This document shows, in pieces, positions 8,531 to 16,460 of a stretch of DNA of 37,317 bases (position 1 is its first letter; each line of letters starts with the position of its first letter). The translations under genes and the position numbers were made by a program. The stretch is from Pseudobdellovibrionaceae bacterium (GTDB lineage: Bacteria; Bdellovibrionota; Bdellovibrionia; Bdellovibrionales; UBA1609), in NCBI GenBank assembly GCA_030591685.1, contig JAUVAX010000024.1, positions 1 to 37,317 of the forward strand, read 5' to 3'. The notes under the pieces are model-generated. The model was not told the DNA's origin and did not search any database. It saw nothing but the letters and a program-made list of their open reading frames with translations.

Positions 8531-9970
8531 GTGAAGCTCACAGTATTGCTTATTTTTTTATTTTCAGCTCATTTGCAAGCACAGCCAAAGAGCTGGGGTG
8601 AAGAGTTAAAAAGTAAAATCAAAAGTCTTGTTAAAAAAAGTGCCCTAAAAAAAGAGCACCTAGGGGTTTATATTAGTTATGAGGCCTTTGATAAGGACAC
8701 TTCGCTTTTCGAGTTAAACTCGAGTAAAAAAATGATCCCCGCCTCTTTAAGTAAACTGTTTACAGCTGGGGCTGTGCTGACAAAGTTTAAAAATGGATAT
8801 AAATTTAAAACTCAGCTTGTAACCCCTTCTCCTATTGAAAAAAATATTCTCAAAGGTGATTTGTACTTAGTGGGCGGCGGGGACCCGGCGTTTGTGTCTG
8901 AATCCCTCTGGAATTTAGTAAATAAGTTTACCCGCACAGGTATTTTAGAGATTGAGGGCAATATTGTTGTGGATGCCAGTATGTTTGATAATGTACGCTT
9001 TGACCCGGGTCGAGACCCCTCACGGGTGGACAGGGCTTACGATGCCCCCATAGGCGCTATGTCTTTTAACTGGAATAGTGTAAATATATTTTCAAGGCCC
9101 AACACTCAAAGGGGCCAAGGAGTAAAAGTGGTTGCTGACCCCTTAAGTCAGTATATTGAACTAAAAAACAGGGCCATCACAGGGGCTAGAGGGTCTAAAA
9201 ATACCATAGCCATAACACGTACTAAAAACGAAAAAACAAAAAAAGATTTAATTACAGTGACCGGCTCGCTACCGCTTGGACATAAAGAGATCGTTTCATA
9301 TAAGGGGATCTCTAGCCCCAGTCTATGGAGTGGTGACAACTTAAAGGCCTTTTTAAACCGCCGAGGTGTTCAGGTGAGGGGTGTCGTTAAGGTGGGTCAA
9401 GCCCCTCGGTCTGTACAGGTCCTTGCCGAAGAGGAGAGTCAGCCCCTTGAGCGCCATGTGAGCGATATGATGAAGTTTTCAAATAACTATATCGCAGAAA
9501 TGCTCACAAAAAATCTCTCAGTTTTGGCAGGGCACAGGCCCGGAAACATGACCAGTGGGCTTGAGCAAATTAAAAAATTTATCATCCGCTCAGGGGTGAG
9601 TGTAAATGATTTTACCCTTGTAAACCCCTCAGGGCTTTCAAGAAAAAATAAATTTAAACCAAAAAGTATAGCTCAGGTTTTAAACCATTTAAAAAGTCAG
9701 TATAGAAACTTTCCAGAGTACTTAGTGGCCCTCCCCGTCGCCGGAGTGGACGGCACACTCAAAAAACGATTTAGGGGTTCAAATGTGAAGGCCTGGATTC
9801 GAGCCAAAACCGGTCGCCTCAATGGTGTCATCGGGCTTGCCGGTTTTGCTAAAAGTAAAAGAAAGCCTCTTTTTACCTTTGTGGTGCTTTTTAACGGCCC
9901 CCATTCGCAGCTTAACAAAGCCATGCAGTTGTCAGACCGTATAGCTAAACTATTAGTCAATGAGTCTTAA
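8531..9970 (+). CDS. dacB: D-alanyl-D-alanine carboxypeptidase/endopeptidase (PBP4, DacB family)
   Basis: This is a periplasmic penicillin-binding enzyme that removes the terminal D-Ala from stem peptides or cuts cross-links. It starts at GTG 8531 after an AGGGGAG site. An N-terminal signal peptide ends near residue 17 (AHLQAQ). The three active-site motifs are S72-L-S-K75, S317-N-N319 and K426-T-G428. At 479 residues, with about 240 between the first two motifs, it has the full class C PBP4 layout, including the inserted domains. The next gene overlaps its last 11 nt, so the two wall hydrolases are probably translated together. Endopeptidase versus carboxypeptidase preference cannot be told. 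Confidence 0.92.
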   Translation: MKLTVLLIFLFSAHLQAQPKSWGEELKSKIKSLVKKSALKKEHLGVYISYEAFDKDTSLFELNSSKKMIPASLSKLFTAGAVLTKFKNGYKFKTQLVTPSPIEKNILKGDLYLVGGGDPAFVSESLWNLVNKFTRTGILEIEGNIVVDASMFDNVRFDPGRDPSRVDRAYDAPIGAMSFNWNSVNIFSRPNTQRGQGVKVVADPLSQYIELKNRAITGARGSKNTIAITRTKNEKTKKDLITVTGSLPLGHKEIVSYKGISSPSLWSGDNLKAFLNRRGVQVRGVVKVGQAPRSVQVLAEEESQPLERHVSDMMKFSNNYIAEMLTKNLSVLAGHRPGNMTSGLEQIKKFIIRSGVSVNDFTLVNPSGLSRKNKFKPKSIAQVLNHLKSQYRNFPEYLVALPVAGVDGTLKKRFRGSNVKAWIRAKTGRLNGVIGLAGFAKSKRKPLFTFVVLFNGPHSQLNKAMQLSDRIAKLLVNES

Positions 9971-11402
9971 AATGATTTTTTTTAAGTTAGTCCTTTTTTT
10001 ATTAGCACCATCATTTGCCATAGGCGCCAGTGAGCCCACGCCGGTTATGTTTGCCGATTTACATACCGGCCTAAAATTAAAAAACACAAGGCCTTGGCGG
10101 GGCCCTGATTACACTAAGCAAAAGGCCCTAGGCTACACAGTGGGTACTTTTGCCGTCCCCTCTGGCATGGAAGAGCGAGTGACTTTTTGGCTAGATATTT
10201 ACACCAAGTACACTGCCGACGAGGGGCTACTGCACGACAGTCGAAACGTGCATATAATATACGAAGAGGTTGATTTTTCAGACATTATGAAAAACAAAAA
10301 ACTAAATCTTTATCAAAAACAAAAGGCCCGAAAAAAGAGGGTTGATGTAGCGAAAAAGCGCATTAAAAAAAGACTCTACCGGTTACAAAGACTAAGAAGC
10401 TCCTCGGGGCTAGAGGGTGAAGACCTTCGGTACTGGGTGATGTTTAATAAGGTCAATGAGAAAAATAAATACATTAAGGCCAGTAAAAGGGGGCGCTTGC
10501 GTTTTCAGTTGGGTCAAAAGAATTTATTTTTAAAAGGTATTTATTACTCAGGTCGATATTTAGAGCAAATGGAGAAGATTTTTAAAAAAAATGGGCTCCC
10601 TATAGAGCTCACAAGATTGCCCTTTGTTGAGTCCTCTTTTAATTATAGAGCCCGCTCGAACGTGGGGGCCAGTGGCATTTGGCAGTTTATGCGAGGGACG
10701 GGGCGACAGTATTTAAAAATGAACATCTCCGTAGACGAGCGCAATGACCCTATTGAGGCCACCCATGCTTCGGCAAAAATGCTTAAAAAAAACTTTGAGA
10801 TGTTAGGTAATTGGCCGCTGGCTGTGACGGGTTACAATCATGGTCCCTATGGCGTGAGAAGACTTGTTAGTAAGTATAAAACAAACAACTTAGTTGAGCT
10901 TATTGAGATTAGAAGGGGGCGATTTGGCTTTGCCTCGGCAAATTTTTATGCCAGTTTTTTGGCCGCTATAGAGGCCGAAAAACAAGCTCTTAAATACTAT
11001 GGTGAAAAGGTGGTTTGGTCTGAGCCCATCGAGGGAGAGACCATTAAATTATCTAAAAATATAGGCATTAAAGATCTATTAGGTTTTTTTAACGGTAATT
11101 TTGAACGCACTAAGTTGTTTAACCTGCATCTAAGGCCCTCGGTGTGGAAAGGTCGAATCGCTATAAAGAGTAAAAACTTTATCAGAGTCCCTAAGGAGAG
11201 CTTAATTCAAACGCAAAAAAAACTATCTTTATTAAAGTCAGTACCACTTTATAAAAGCAAAATTTACCGGGTTAAAAGGGGAGATACTCTTTCTGAAATT
11301 GCAGAAAACTTCAGGGTGGGCCTTAGTAAGCTAGTGCGTGCTAACGGGCATATCAACCCGCATCGATTACGAATTGGGCAAAAAGTATATTTACCCAAAT
11401 AA
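9960..11402 (+). CDS. Membrane-bound lytic murein transglycosylase with LysM (MltD-like)
   Basis: This enzyme cleaves glycan strands with formation of 1,6-anhydro-MurNAc. It has a signal peptide over residues 1-23 (FAIGA) and no clear lipobox. A basic, helical N-terminal region of about 190 residues follows, then an SLT domain at about 205-340 with catalytic E224 in LPFVESSFNYRARS and the GIWQFM and TGYNHGP motifs. A single C-terminal LysM repeat (YRVKRGDTLSEIAENF to GQKVYLP) binds peptidoglycan. ATG 9960 overlaps dacB by 11 nt; ATG 9972, just after the dacB stop, is also possible. It converges on hpt with only 8 nt between, with no visible terminator. Confidence 0.9.
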   Translation: MSLKMIFFKLVLFLLAPSFAIGASEPTPVMFADLHTGLKLKNTRPWRGPDYTKQKALGYTVGTFAVPSGMEERVTFWLDIYTKYTADEGLLHDSRNVHIIYEEVDFSDIMKNKKLNLYQKQKARKKRVDVAKKRIKKRLYRLQRLRSSSGLEGEDLRYWVMFNKVNEKNKYIKASKRGRLRFQLGQKNLFLKGIYYSGRYLEQMEKIFKKNGLPIELTRLPFVESSFNYRARSNVGASGIWQFMRGTGRQYLKMNISVDERNDPIEATHASAKMLKKNFEMLGNWPLAVTGYNHGPYGVRRLVSKYKTNNLVELIEIRRGRFGFASANFYASFLAAIEAEKQALKYYGEKVVWSEPIEGETIKLSKNIGIKDLLGFFNGNFERTKLFNLHLRPSVWKGRIAIKSKNFIRVPKESLIQTQKKLSLLKSVPLYKSKIYRVKRGDTLSEIAENFRVGLSKLVRANGHINPHRLRIGQKVYLPK

Positions 11403-11410
11403 ATAGAAAT

Positions 11411-11941
11411 TTAATTTAAACTAGCCACTTGCCCAATAAAGGGGAGGTTGCGGTGGTACCCTTGATAATCAAGGCCGTAGCCCACAACAAAATCATTAGG
11501 GATTTTAAAACCGTAAAAATCTATTTCACACTCTTCTTTAAGAGCATCGGGCTTAAAGAGCAACGAAACTGTAGTTATTGATTTAGGGTTTCTATTTTTA
11601 ATGTTTTGTTGCAGATAGTTCATGGTGAGCCCTGTATCTATGATATCTTCGACAATTAAAACATGTCGCCCGGCTACGGAGCTATTTATGTCTGAAGTCA
11701 TTTTAACCTCACCACTTGAAACTGTTGCATCTTTATAGCTCGATAGGCCCATAAACTCACAAATGATATCCGAGTCGATGGCACGAACAAGGTCTGAAAA
11801 AAACATAATCGAACCCTTGAGTACGCAAATGGCAACCACTTCATCGGAGTTAAATTTTTTAGTTAGCTCCGCTCCAATTTCTTTTACTCGGGTTTGGATT
11901 TGTTCCTCTGAGATCAATTGTGAAATTTGAAGATTAGACAT
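11411..11941 (-). CDS. hpt: Hypoxanthine phosphoribosyltransferase
   Basis: A purine-salvage enzyme that joins hypoxanthine or guanine to PRPP, giving IMP or GMP. The PRPP-binding loop is VLIVEDIIDTG with E98-D99 and D102-T103. The L41-K42-G43 cis-peptide region and the SSYK flexible-loop motif are also present. At 176 residues it is the usual bacterial length. It is on the minus strand downstream of tdk, with about 127 nt between, so the two salvage genes may be co-transcribed. Whether guanine or hypoxanthine is preferred cannot be told from sequence. Confidence 0.92.
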   Translation of the reverse strand: MSNLQISQLISEEQIQTRVKEIGAELTKKFNSDEVVAICVLKGSIMFFSDLVRAIDSDIICEFMGLSSYKDATVSSGEVKMTSDINSSVAGRHVLIVEDIIDTGLTMNYLQQNIKNRNPKSITTVSLLFKPDALKEECEIDFYGFKIPNDFVVGYGLDYQGYHRNLPFIGQVASLN

Positions 11942-12068
11942 TCTAGCCCCTTTTTAAGTCCTTAAGCTAGCGAGTATAGATCGTATTTTATTATGATGCT
12001 AGGGCGATTTTAGGTCATATCGCAATGTGCAAAATGAAGGCACCTTTAGGGCGTGCACACTATGCGCA

Positions 12069-12695
12069 TTAGGCTTGTGGCTGATCGAGTGTATCTGAAG
12101 GGTTAAGTGAGGCGAGCCTTAGGCTTAAAGTAGCGTCAAAACAGGTTCTGCAACGAGCCTCGTAGTATTCAGCCGACCCTACAAGTATACTATTACTTGC
12201 AGGGACGAGGCGTTGGGTCCTTGTCGCCGGCTCACCACAGCTCATGCAAATGGCATATTGCTTTTGAATCGTATCAGCGATGGCCATGAGGTGAGGGATA
12301 GGGCCAAAGGGTTGGCCCTGCCAATCGGTATCAAGCCCTGCGATGATGACACGCTTTCCAGAGTCAGCGAGTTTTGTAACCACCTCACTTATATCCGTAT
12401 CAAAAAACTGCCCCTCGTCTATGCCGACGACGTCTATATTGCGACCCACATAATTGAGGATCTCCTGCGAGGTCTCAACAGCCGTTGATGGAAAGGTGGT
12501 GTTGTTATGTGAAGCCACGTCTGTGTCATGGTACCGGTTATCTATTTTTGGTTTAAAGGTTTGGCAGTGGAGTTTGGCGAGTTCTGAACGACGGAGCTGT
12601 TTAATAAGCTCCTCTGACTTGCCACTAAACATACACCCAACAATGACTTCGATCCAACCGGGTTTAAATTTTTGACGCAAAAACCTCTCTGACAC
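12069..12695 (-). CDS. tdk: Thymidine kinase (type II)
   Basis: It phosphorylates thymidine to dTMP in pyrimidine salvage. It has the P-loop G20-CMFSGK-S27 and the DEGQF motif with the catalytic-base E94. Four zinc cysteines are present: C150 and C153 in CMSC, C182 and C185 in CRTC. At 208 residues it is full length for the tetrameric zinc-lasso family. The start is GTG at 12693-12695, with AAAGGAG (complement of 12701-12707) 5 nt upstream. It lies upstream of hpt on the same strand, which makes a small nucleoside-salvage group. Confidence 0.94.
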   Translation of the reverse strand: MSERFLRQKFKPGWIEVIVGCMFSGKSEELIKQLRRSELAKLHCQTFKPKIDNRYHDTDVASHNNTTFPSTAVETSQEILNYVGRNIDVVGIDEGQFFDTDISEVVTKLADSGKRVIIAGLDTDWQGQPFGPIPHLMAIADTIQKQYAICMSCGEPATRTQRLVPASNSILVGSAEYYEARCRTCFDATLSLRLASLNPSDTLDQPQA

Positions 12696-13165
12696 TCTTT
12701 CTCCTTTGACCTCGAACGATCATTTTATAAAAAAGAACCTTATAGGAGGCGCTCTTAGAGTCACCCCTTTGCTGCACGCATCACCGCTGAAGTGTTTAAA
12801 AATAAGAAAAGCGCTAAAGATATGTTTATTAATTGCACACTTATGCATTAGTTTTATCAGTTTAAGATAAATATTGAGTGGACAATCGGTGATGGCTAAA
12901 GCAAAAAAAGTTACATTAATGTATGTCAGAGTACATAAGCATATTTTTTTGTCTAAATAGTAATCACTTAAAAGTGGAGTTTTTGTTGTTTCTTTTTTCA
13001 CTGGGTCGTTAGGCTTTTGATTGAAAATTAAATATTCATTTCAAATAGTTAGGTCTATTACCCTCAAAAATATCTACATTAAGTTTAAAATTTCACCTTG
13101 AAATCACTGAGTTTTTTTTGGCCTGCACCTTGCTATGTAGTGAGGTACTAGGGGGATAAGAAATT
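12696..13165. other. AT-rich intergenic region, no gene supported
   Basis: These 470 bases separate the divergent tdk and VWA-lipoprotein genes, so both 5' leaders and promoters must lie here. I found no promoter with good -35 and -10 matches at correct spacing. A 93-residue minus-strand frame at 12720-13001 has no start signal, odd Cys/Ile/Lys-rich composition and no family look, so I do not call it. The plus gene has AGGGGGA at 13150-13156 as its ribosome site. Confidence 0.5.
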
Positions 13166-14140
13166 ATGGGCAAACTAAGCGTAAGACAATTATTTACAAT
13201 CGTATCACTAACGGCCTTAATGGTGCCGTTTCAAAACTGTAGTCAGGGTGTTGAGTTTAGTGCCTTGCCAGATCAAGGTTCTTTGGATGCTGGGCTTGGG
13301 CCCATTGTTGATATCCGGGATGGAAGCTCACTTAAGGTCACCGATCGATTTAGCGAAAAGGTGACTAAAACCGAAGGACAGGTGGATCTCATATGGATGG
13401 TCGATAATTCAGGCTCTATGAATGCCGAGGCCGAGATTGTGAGAGATAATTTATATGCCTTTTTGGATTTTGTAGAAAATAAATCAGATATAAAATTTAA
13501 GTTGATTTCACGAACTGGAGTCACTGGCACGAGTGTAAGTATCCCTTTTTCAACGTCTGAACGGTTTTCTCAAATAGACTACGCAGTGGGCAGTCTGAAT
13601 AGTATCTCAATTTTGACAACTATAATGAATAATGGCCAGCTCGATAATTTTTTTAGACCAGGGGCTCTTAAGTATGTTGTATTTGTAACTGATGATAACT
13701 CTAAACACCCGGCAACAGACCTTCAAAATCTATTTAGTGTCAACTTACCCGGAGAGGCACTTAAGGTTTCTGGATTCATTGGCTTAGGCGGCGTAGCCTC
13801 ACCTTGTCAGTATAACACTGGTAATGTTTATAAAACTTTAGCTGACTCCAGTGGCGGACATATGTTCAATATTTGTAACCAAGATTGGTCAGCAAACTTT
13901 GAAAAATTAGCCTCTCACATTGTTGACTCTGCAAATAATAAATTTAGGCTCACATACTCGAACGTAAAGTCCGTAGATAAGGTCACCGTAAATGGTAATG
14001 AAATTGATATCAGCGCGGTAGAGCTTACTGGCGACAGCATTATTATCAATACCGATATTAAAACCTACGCAATAGGTGATGATTTAGATATAGAAATTAA
14101 ATACACATTACATACTCAAAGCAAATTAGCCGCGAGATAA
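13166..14140 (+). CDS. VWA-domain lipoprotein
   Basis: The N-terminus is a short signal sequence ending in VPFQNCSQ, so C25 is the likely lipidated cysteine. The -1 Asn and -2 Gln are unusual for a lipobox, but FQNC-type ends may be a lineage feature. A von Willebrand A fold begins near residue 72. The metal-adhesion motif D80-N-S-G-S84 follows strand VDLIWMV, and VVFVTDDNS is a later core strand. Two cysteines in the domain (SPCQYN and NICNQD) could form a disulfide. The remaining 80 residues are beta-rich. VWA domains bind protein partners. The partner is unknown, and nothing around it hints at one. It starts at ATG 13166, with AGGGGGA 9 nt upstream. Confidence 0.8.
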   Translation: MGKLSVRQLFTIVSLTALMVPFQNCSQGVEFSALPDQGSLDAGLGPIVDIRDGSSLKVTDRFSEKVTKTEGQVDLIWMVDNSGSMNAEAEIVRDNLYAFLDFVENKSDIKFKLISRTGVTGTSVSIPFSTSERFSQIDYAVGSLNSISILTTIMNNGQLDNFFRPGALKYVVFVTDDNSKHPATDLQNLFSVNLPGEALKVSGFIGLGGVASPCQYNTGNVYKTLADSSGGHMFNICNQDWSANFEKLASHIVDSANNKFRLTYSNVKSVDKVTVNGNEIDISAVELTGDSIIINTDIKTYAIGDDLDIEIKYTLHTQSKLAAR

Positions 14141-14168
14141 ACCAAAAATCCCAACGCCTCATCTTTAG

Positions 14169-14200
14169 GCCCTTGTCTCTACAGGCAAGGGCTTATTTTG
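14169..14200 (+). terminator. Bidirectional terminator between convergent genes
   Basis: GCCCTTGTCT (14169-14178) pairs with AGGCAAGGGC (14183-14192), a 10-bp stem with one G-T wobble and a CTAC loop. A T-rich TTATTTTGTTT tail follows. It lies between the VWA gene and the convergent zinc-ribbon gene, whose stop codon it touches. Confidence 0.75.
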
Positions 14201-15110
14201 TTTGAATAAAAATAATAAATTCAGTGTCGTTATTTAAAAACTCTTTTGAGGTCAAGACATTAAGAGGTGAAGGCCCCAGTAAAGAACGCTCCTCAGCCGC
14301 CAAGTTCCGTTGGGAGGAGAGAATATCAGTAATAATCAATATTTCATTGGGCAACAAAGTGATCTCATCCTCAAGGCTGACTTGCATATCAGGCAGGTTG
14401 AGGGGTTCGTTGGCTGGCAGTGAGGCATTGATTTTAAGTGTAAAGGTAGATCCGCTCGCGGCAATCTGTGAGGGGAGGGCTTCAATAAAAAAACCATGCT
14501 CCAGCTCCTCAATATTTGCAGTAAAAGAGATAAAAGCAGGGCTATTGAGGGAGAGGCCCTTTGTTGCCCCTCCAGGCAAGACATCAATCATTGAATACTT
14601 ACCAATGAAGTTTGATATAGTGCCCTGGTCATTAACCGAAAGAGCTTGTATTTGCGAACCCTTACGCGTGGTTGGAGTTTGAATGCTGTTTAAAAAGCCA
14701 GCAGACACCTCGGCGAATTTTATGGTTATTTTTGTAGGAGCCTTGAGTGTTTGGACTTTTTTTTGTGATTCCGGTCGAGGGGACTTTACTTCAACAAGGG
14801 CTGTTTTAGTAGAAGCTTTTTTTAAAGATTTGAGGCCTTTTTTTTGAAAAGACTTTGGGCTTTTTGTAGTTAATTTAGTAATTTTTTGATCTGTAATTTC
14901 GATCTCTGGTGTGAGTTTGTTTTTATACAACAAATAATTAACTGTCGCTGTGAGCAATAGAATCATGATGCAAATCTGGGTCCATGGGTTGTTCCAGATT
15001 CTTGACAATGCCGGTGGCTTTTGGGGCTTGTAGTTCTCTATATCAAGGCCACAGTTAGCACAGTACCGGTCTTTGGGCTGGGTAAACTCACATCTAGGGC
15101 ATGTCACCAT
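14193..15110 (-). CDS. Zinc-ribbon, single-pass membrane protein of unknown function
   Basis: The N-terminus is a four-cysteine zinc ribbon (C4-x2-C7 and C17-x2-C20) in the cytoplasm. One membrane helix follows at about 43-62, then a Lys/Thr/Ser-rich linker to about residue 130, and a beta-rich C-terminal domain on the other side of the membrane. I do not recognise the C-terminal domain. The layout, a zinc ribbon followed by one helix and an extracytoplasmic domain, resembles zinc-ribbon membrane sensors but gives no reaction. It is divergent from rsmH, the first dcw gene, with 109 nt between, so the two may share regulation. It is likely a real gene, since codon use matches its neighbours. 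Confidence 0.65.
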   Translation of the reverse strand: MVTCPRCEFTQPKDRYCANCGLDIENYKPQKPPALSRIWNNPWTQICIMILLLTATVNYLLYKNKLTPEIEITDQKITKLTTKSPKSFQKKGLKSLKKASTKTALVEVKSPRPESQKKVQTLKAPTKITIKFAEVSAGFLNSIQTPTTRKGSQIQALSVNDQGTISNFIGKYSMIDVLPGGATKGLSLNSPAFISFTANIEELEHGFFIEALPSQIAASGSTFTLKINASLPANEPLNLPDMQVSLEDEITLLPNEILIITDILSSQRNLAAEERSLLGPSPLNVLTSKEFLNNDTEFIIFIQTK

Positions 15111-15182
15111 TATAAACCTTTACCTTATATAAAGTAATTATAACTTAAAAAACAAATCTATCTATAAGTTTCATGACTCTTC

Positions 15183-15219
15183 TAGACGTTAGGGGCTTGG
15201 ATGTGGGATAATATCCCCC
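15183..15219 (+). promoter_or_regulatory. Candidate promoter and palindrome directly before rsmH
   Basis: TAGACG (15183-15188) and GATAAT (15207-15212) are 18 nt apart and resemble a sigma70 promoter. A start 7-8 nt after the -10 would fall at the rsmH ATG (15220). No ribosome site precedes that ATG. The -10 lies inside a perfect 6-bp-arm palindrome, GGGATAATATCCC (15205-15217), which could be an operator. The -35 is a 4 of 6 match, so this is tentative. Confidence 0.4.
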
Positions 15220-16155
15220 ATGAGCGACCTAGAAACTTCAGCAAAAAATCACACACCTGTTTTACTCGAAGAAGTACTGCGCCATTACCCGTTAAACGAT
15301 AAACCACAAAGGTATGGGCTGGACGGTACCTTCGGTAGAGGTGGTCACACTCGGGCCCTCTTGGATCATGACCCCAGGCTCACTATGATAGCTCTTGACC
15401 AAGATCATGAGGCTATTGAGTGTGCAAAGTCTGAATTTAAAGAGCTTATCGCCCAGGGGCGCCTTTTTGCTAAAGCTGCAAACTTTGTAGACTCACCAGA
15501 GGTGATGATTAAATTTAAACAAGAGTTAAACTTTGAGGGGCTTGATTTTATTTTATTAGACTTAGGGGTGAGCTCGCCCCAATTGGATTGCCCAGAGAGG
15601 GGTTTTAGTTTTTATCACGATGGCCCCCTTGATATGCGTATGGACCAATCAAAAGAGTTAAAAGCTGAGGAAATCATCAATGATTGGCCCCAAGAGGATC
15701 TTGTTGAAATTTTTCAAACTCTCGGAGAGGTGCGTAGCCCCCATAGGGTTGTTCGCGCCATTGTTCACGATAGAAAAGAAAAGCATTTTAACTCGACATT
15801 GGATCTGGCAGAAATGATTGCTCGCATCGATGGGTGGAGAAAAAAGGGCCATCATCCGGCCACAAAGTATTTTATGGCTCTTCGCTTGAGAGTTAATGAG
15901 GAGTTAGATGTTATTAGCCAAGTCATCCCAGGGTTAATTGATGAGCTCACCCCCGGGGGGCGTTTAATGATTATAACATTTCACTCTCTTGAGGACCGAA
16001 TTGTTAAAAGAGCGTTTAAAGCTCAGCTTGAAAAGGGACGGCTTGTTAATAAAAAAGTAATCATAGCAACAAGAGAAGAGCAAAAGCTCAACGCACGATC
16101 TCGAAGCGCTAAATTAAGAATATTTGAAAAGGGCTTAGTTAATGAGGAAACGTGA
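15220..16155 (+). CDS. rsmH: 16S rRNA (cytosine-1402-N4) methyltransferase RsmH (MraW)
   Basis: It methylates C1402 of 16S rRNA using S-adenosylmethionine. Motifs are HTPVLLEEVL, the SAM loop LDGTFGRGGHT, LLDLGVSSPQLD, GPLDMRMD and the C-terminal HSLEDRIVKR. At 311 residues it is the normal length. It opens the dcw cluster. The usual mraZ regulator in front of it is absent. Its last 14 nt overlap the ftsL-like gene, which implies coupled translation. ATG 15220 has no visible ribosome site. Confidence 0.96.
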   Translation: MSDLETSAKNHTPVLLEEVLRHYPLNDKPQRYGLDGTFGRGGHTRALLDHDPRLTMIALDQDHEAIECAKSEFKELIAQGRLFAKAANFVDSPEVMIKFKQELNFEGLDFILLDLGVSSPQLDCPERGFSFYHDGPLDMRMDQSKELKAEEIINDWPQEDLVEIFQTLGEVRSPHRVVRAIVHDRKEKHFNSTLDLAEMIARIDGWRKKGHHPATKYFMALRLRVNEELDVISQVIPGLIDELTPGGRLMIITFHSLEDRIVKRAFKAQLEKGRLVNKKVIIATREEQKLNARSRSAKLRIFEKGLVNEET

Positions 16156-16447
16156 TAAACCTAAAGATGATTTAAAACCATATTTAGGAATTATAATAAT
16201 TATATTAACGTTGTTTATGGTGGTGTTTGCGAAGATGGAAGTTCGAAGGTTGGGGTATGTTTTATATAAAAAATCAAAGTTGCAAAAAAAAGCCCTAGAT
16301 AATTATTATTTAAAAAAAATAGAGTACGCGAGAGTTACAAGGCCTGATTATTTAAGGTATATAGCTTTGACACAACTTTCATTGAATGAGGCCCAAAAGG
16401 GACAAATAATTCAGCTTTCGGGCGATAGAATTGTAGTGCCACAATAG
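16142..16447 (+). CDS. ftsL: FtsL-like division protein
   Basis: A 101-residue bitopic membrane protein with a short basic cytoplasmic tail, one helix at about 15-31, and a periplasmic helical segment to the end. FtsL forms a coiled coil with FtsB and joins FtsQ to activate FtsW/FtsI. The sequence itself is too divergent to be diagnostic. The call rests on topology, size and position between rsmH and ftsI. It overlaps rsmH by 14 nt, and ftsI starts 13 nt after it. Confidence 0.8.
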   Translation: MRKRDKPKDDLKPYLGIIIIILTLFMVVFAKMEVRRLGYVLYKKSKLQKKALDNYYLKKIEYARVTRPDYLRYIALTQLSLNEAQKGQIIQLSGDRIVVPQ

Positions 16448-16460
16448 GAAGTAAAGTAAA

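Noticed and set aside
12720-13001. 93-residue minus-strand open frame between tdk and the VWA gene
   Set aside because: No ribosome site, unusual Cys/Ile/Lys composition, AT-rich DNA and no recognisable domain; likely chance.
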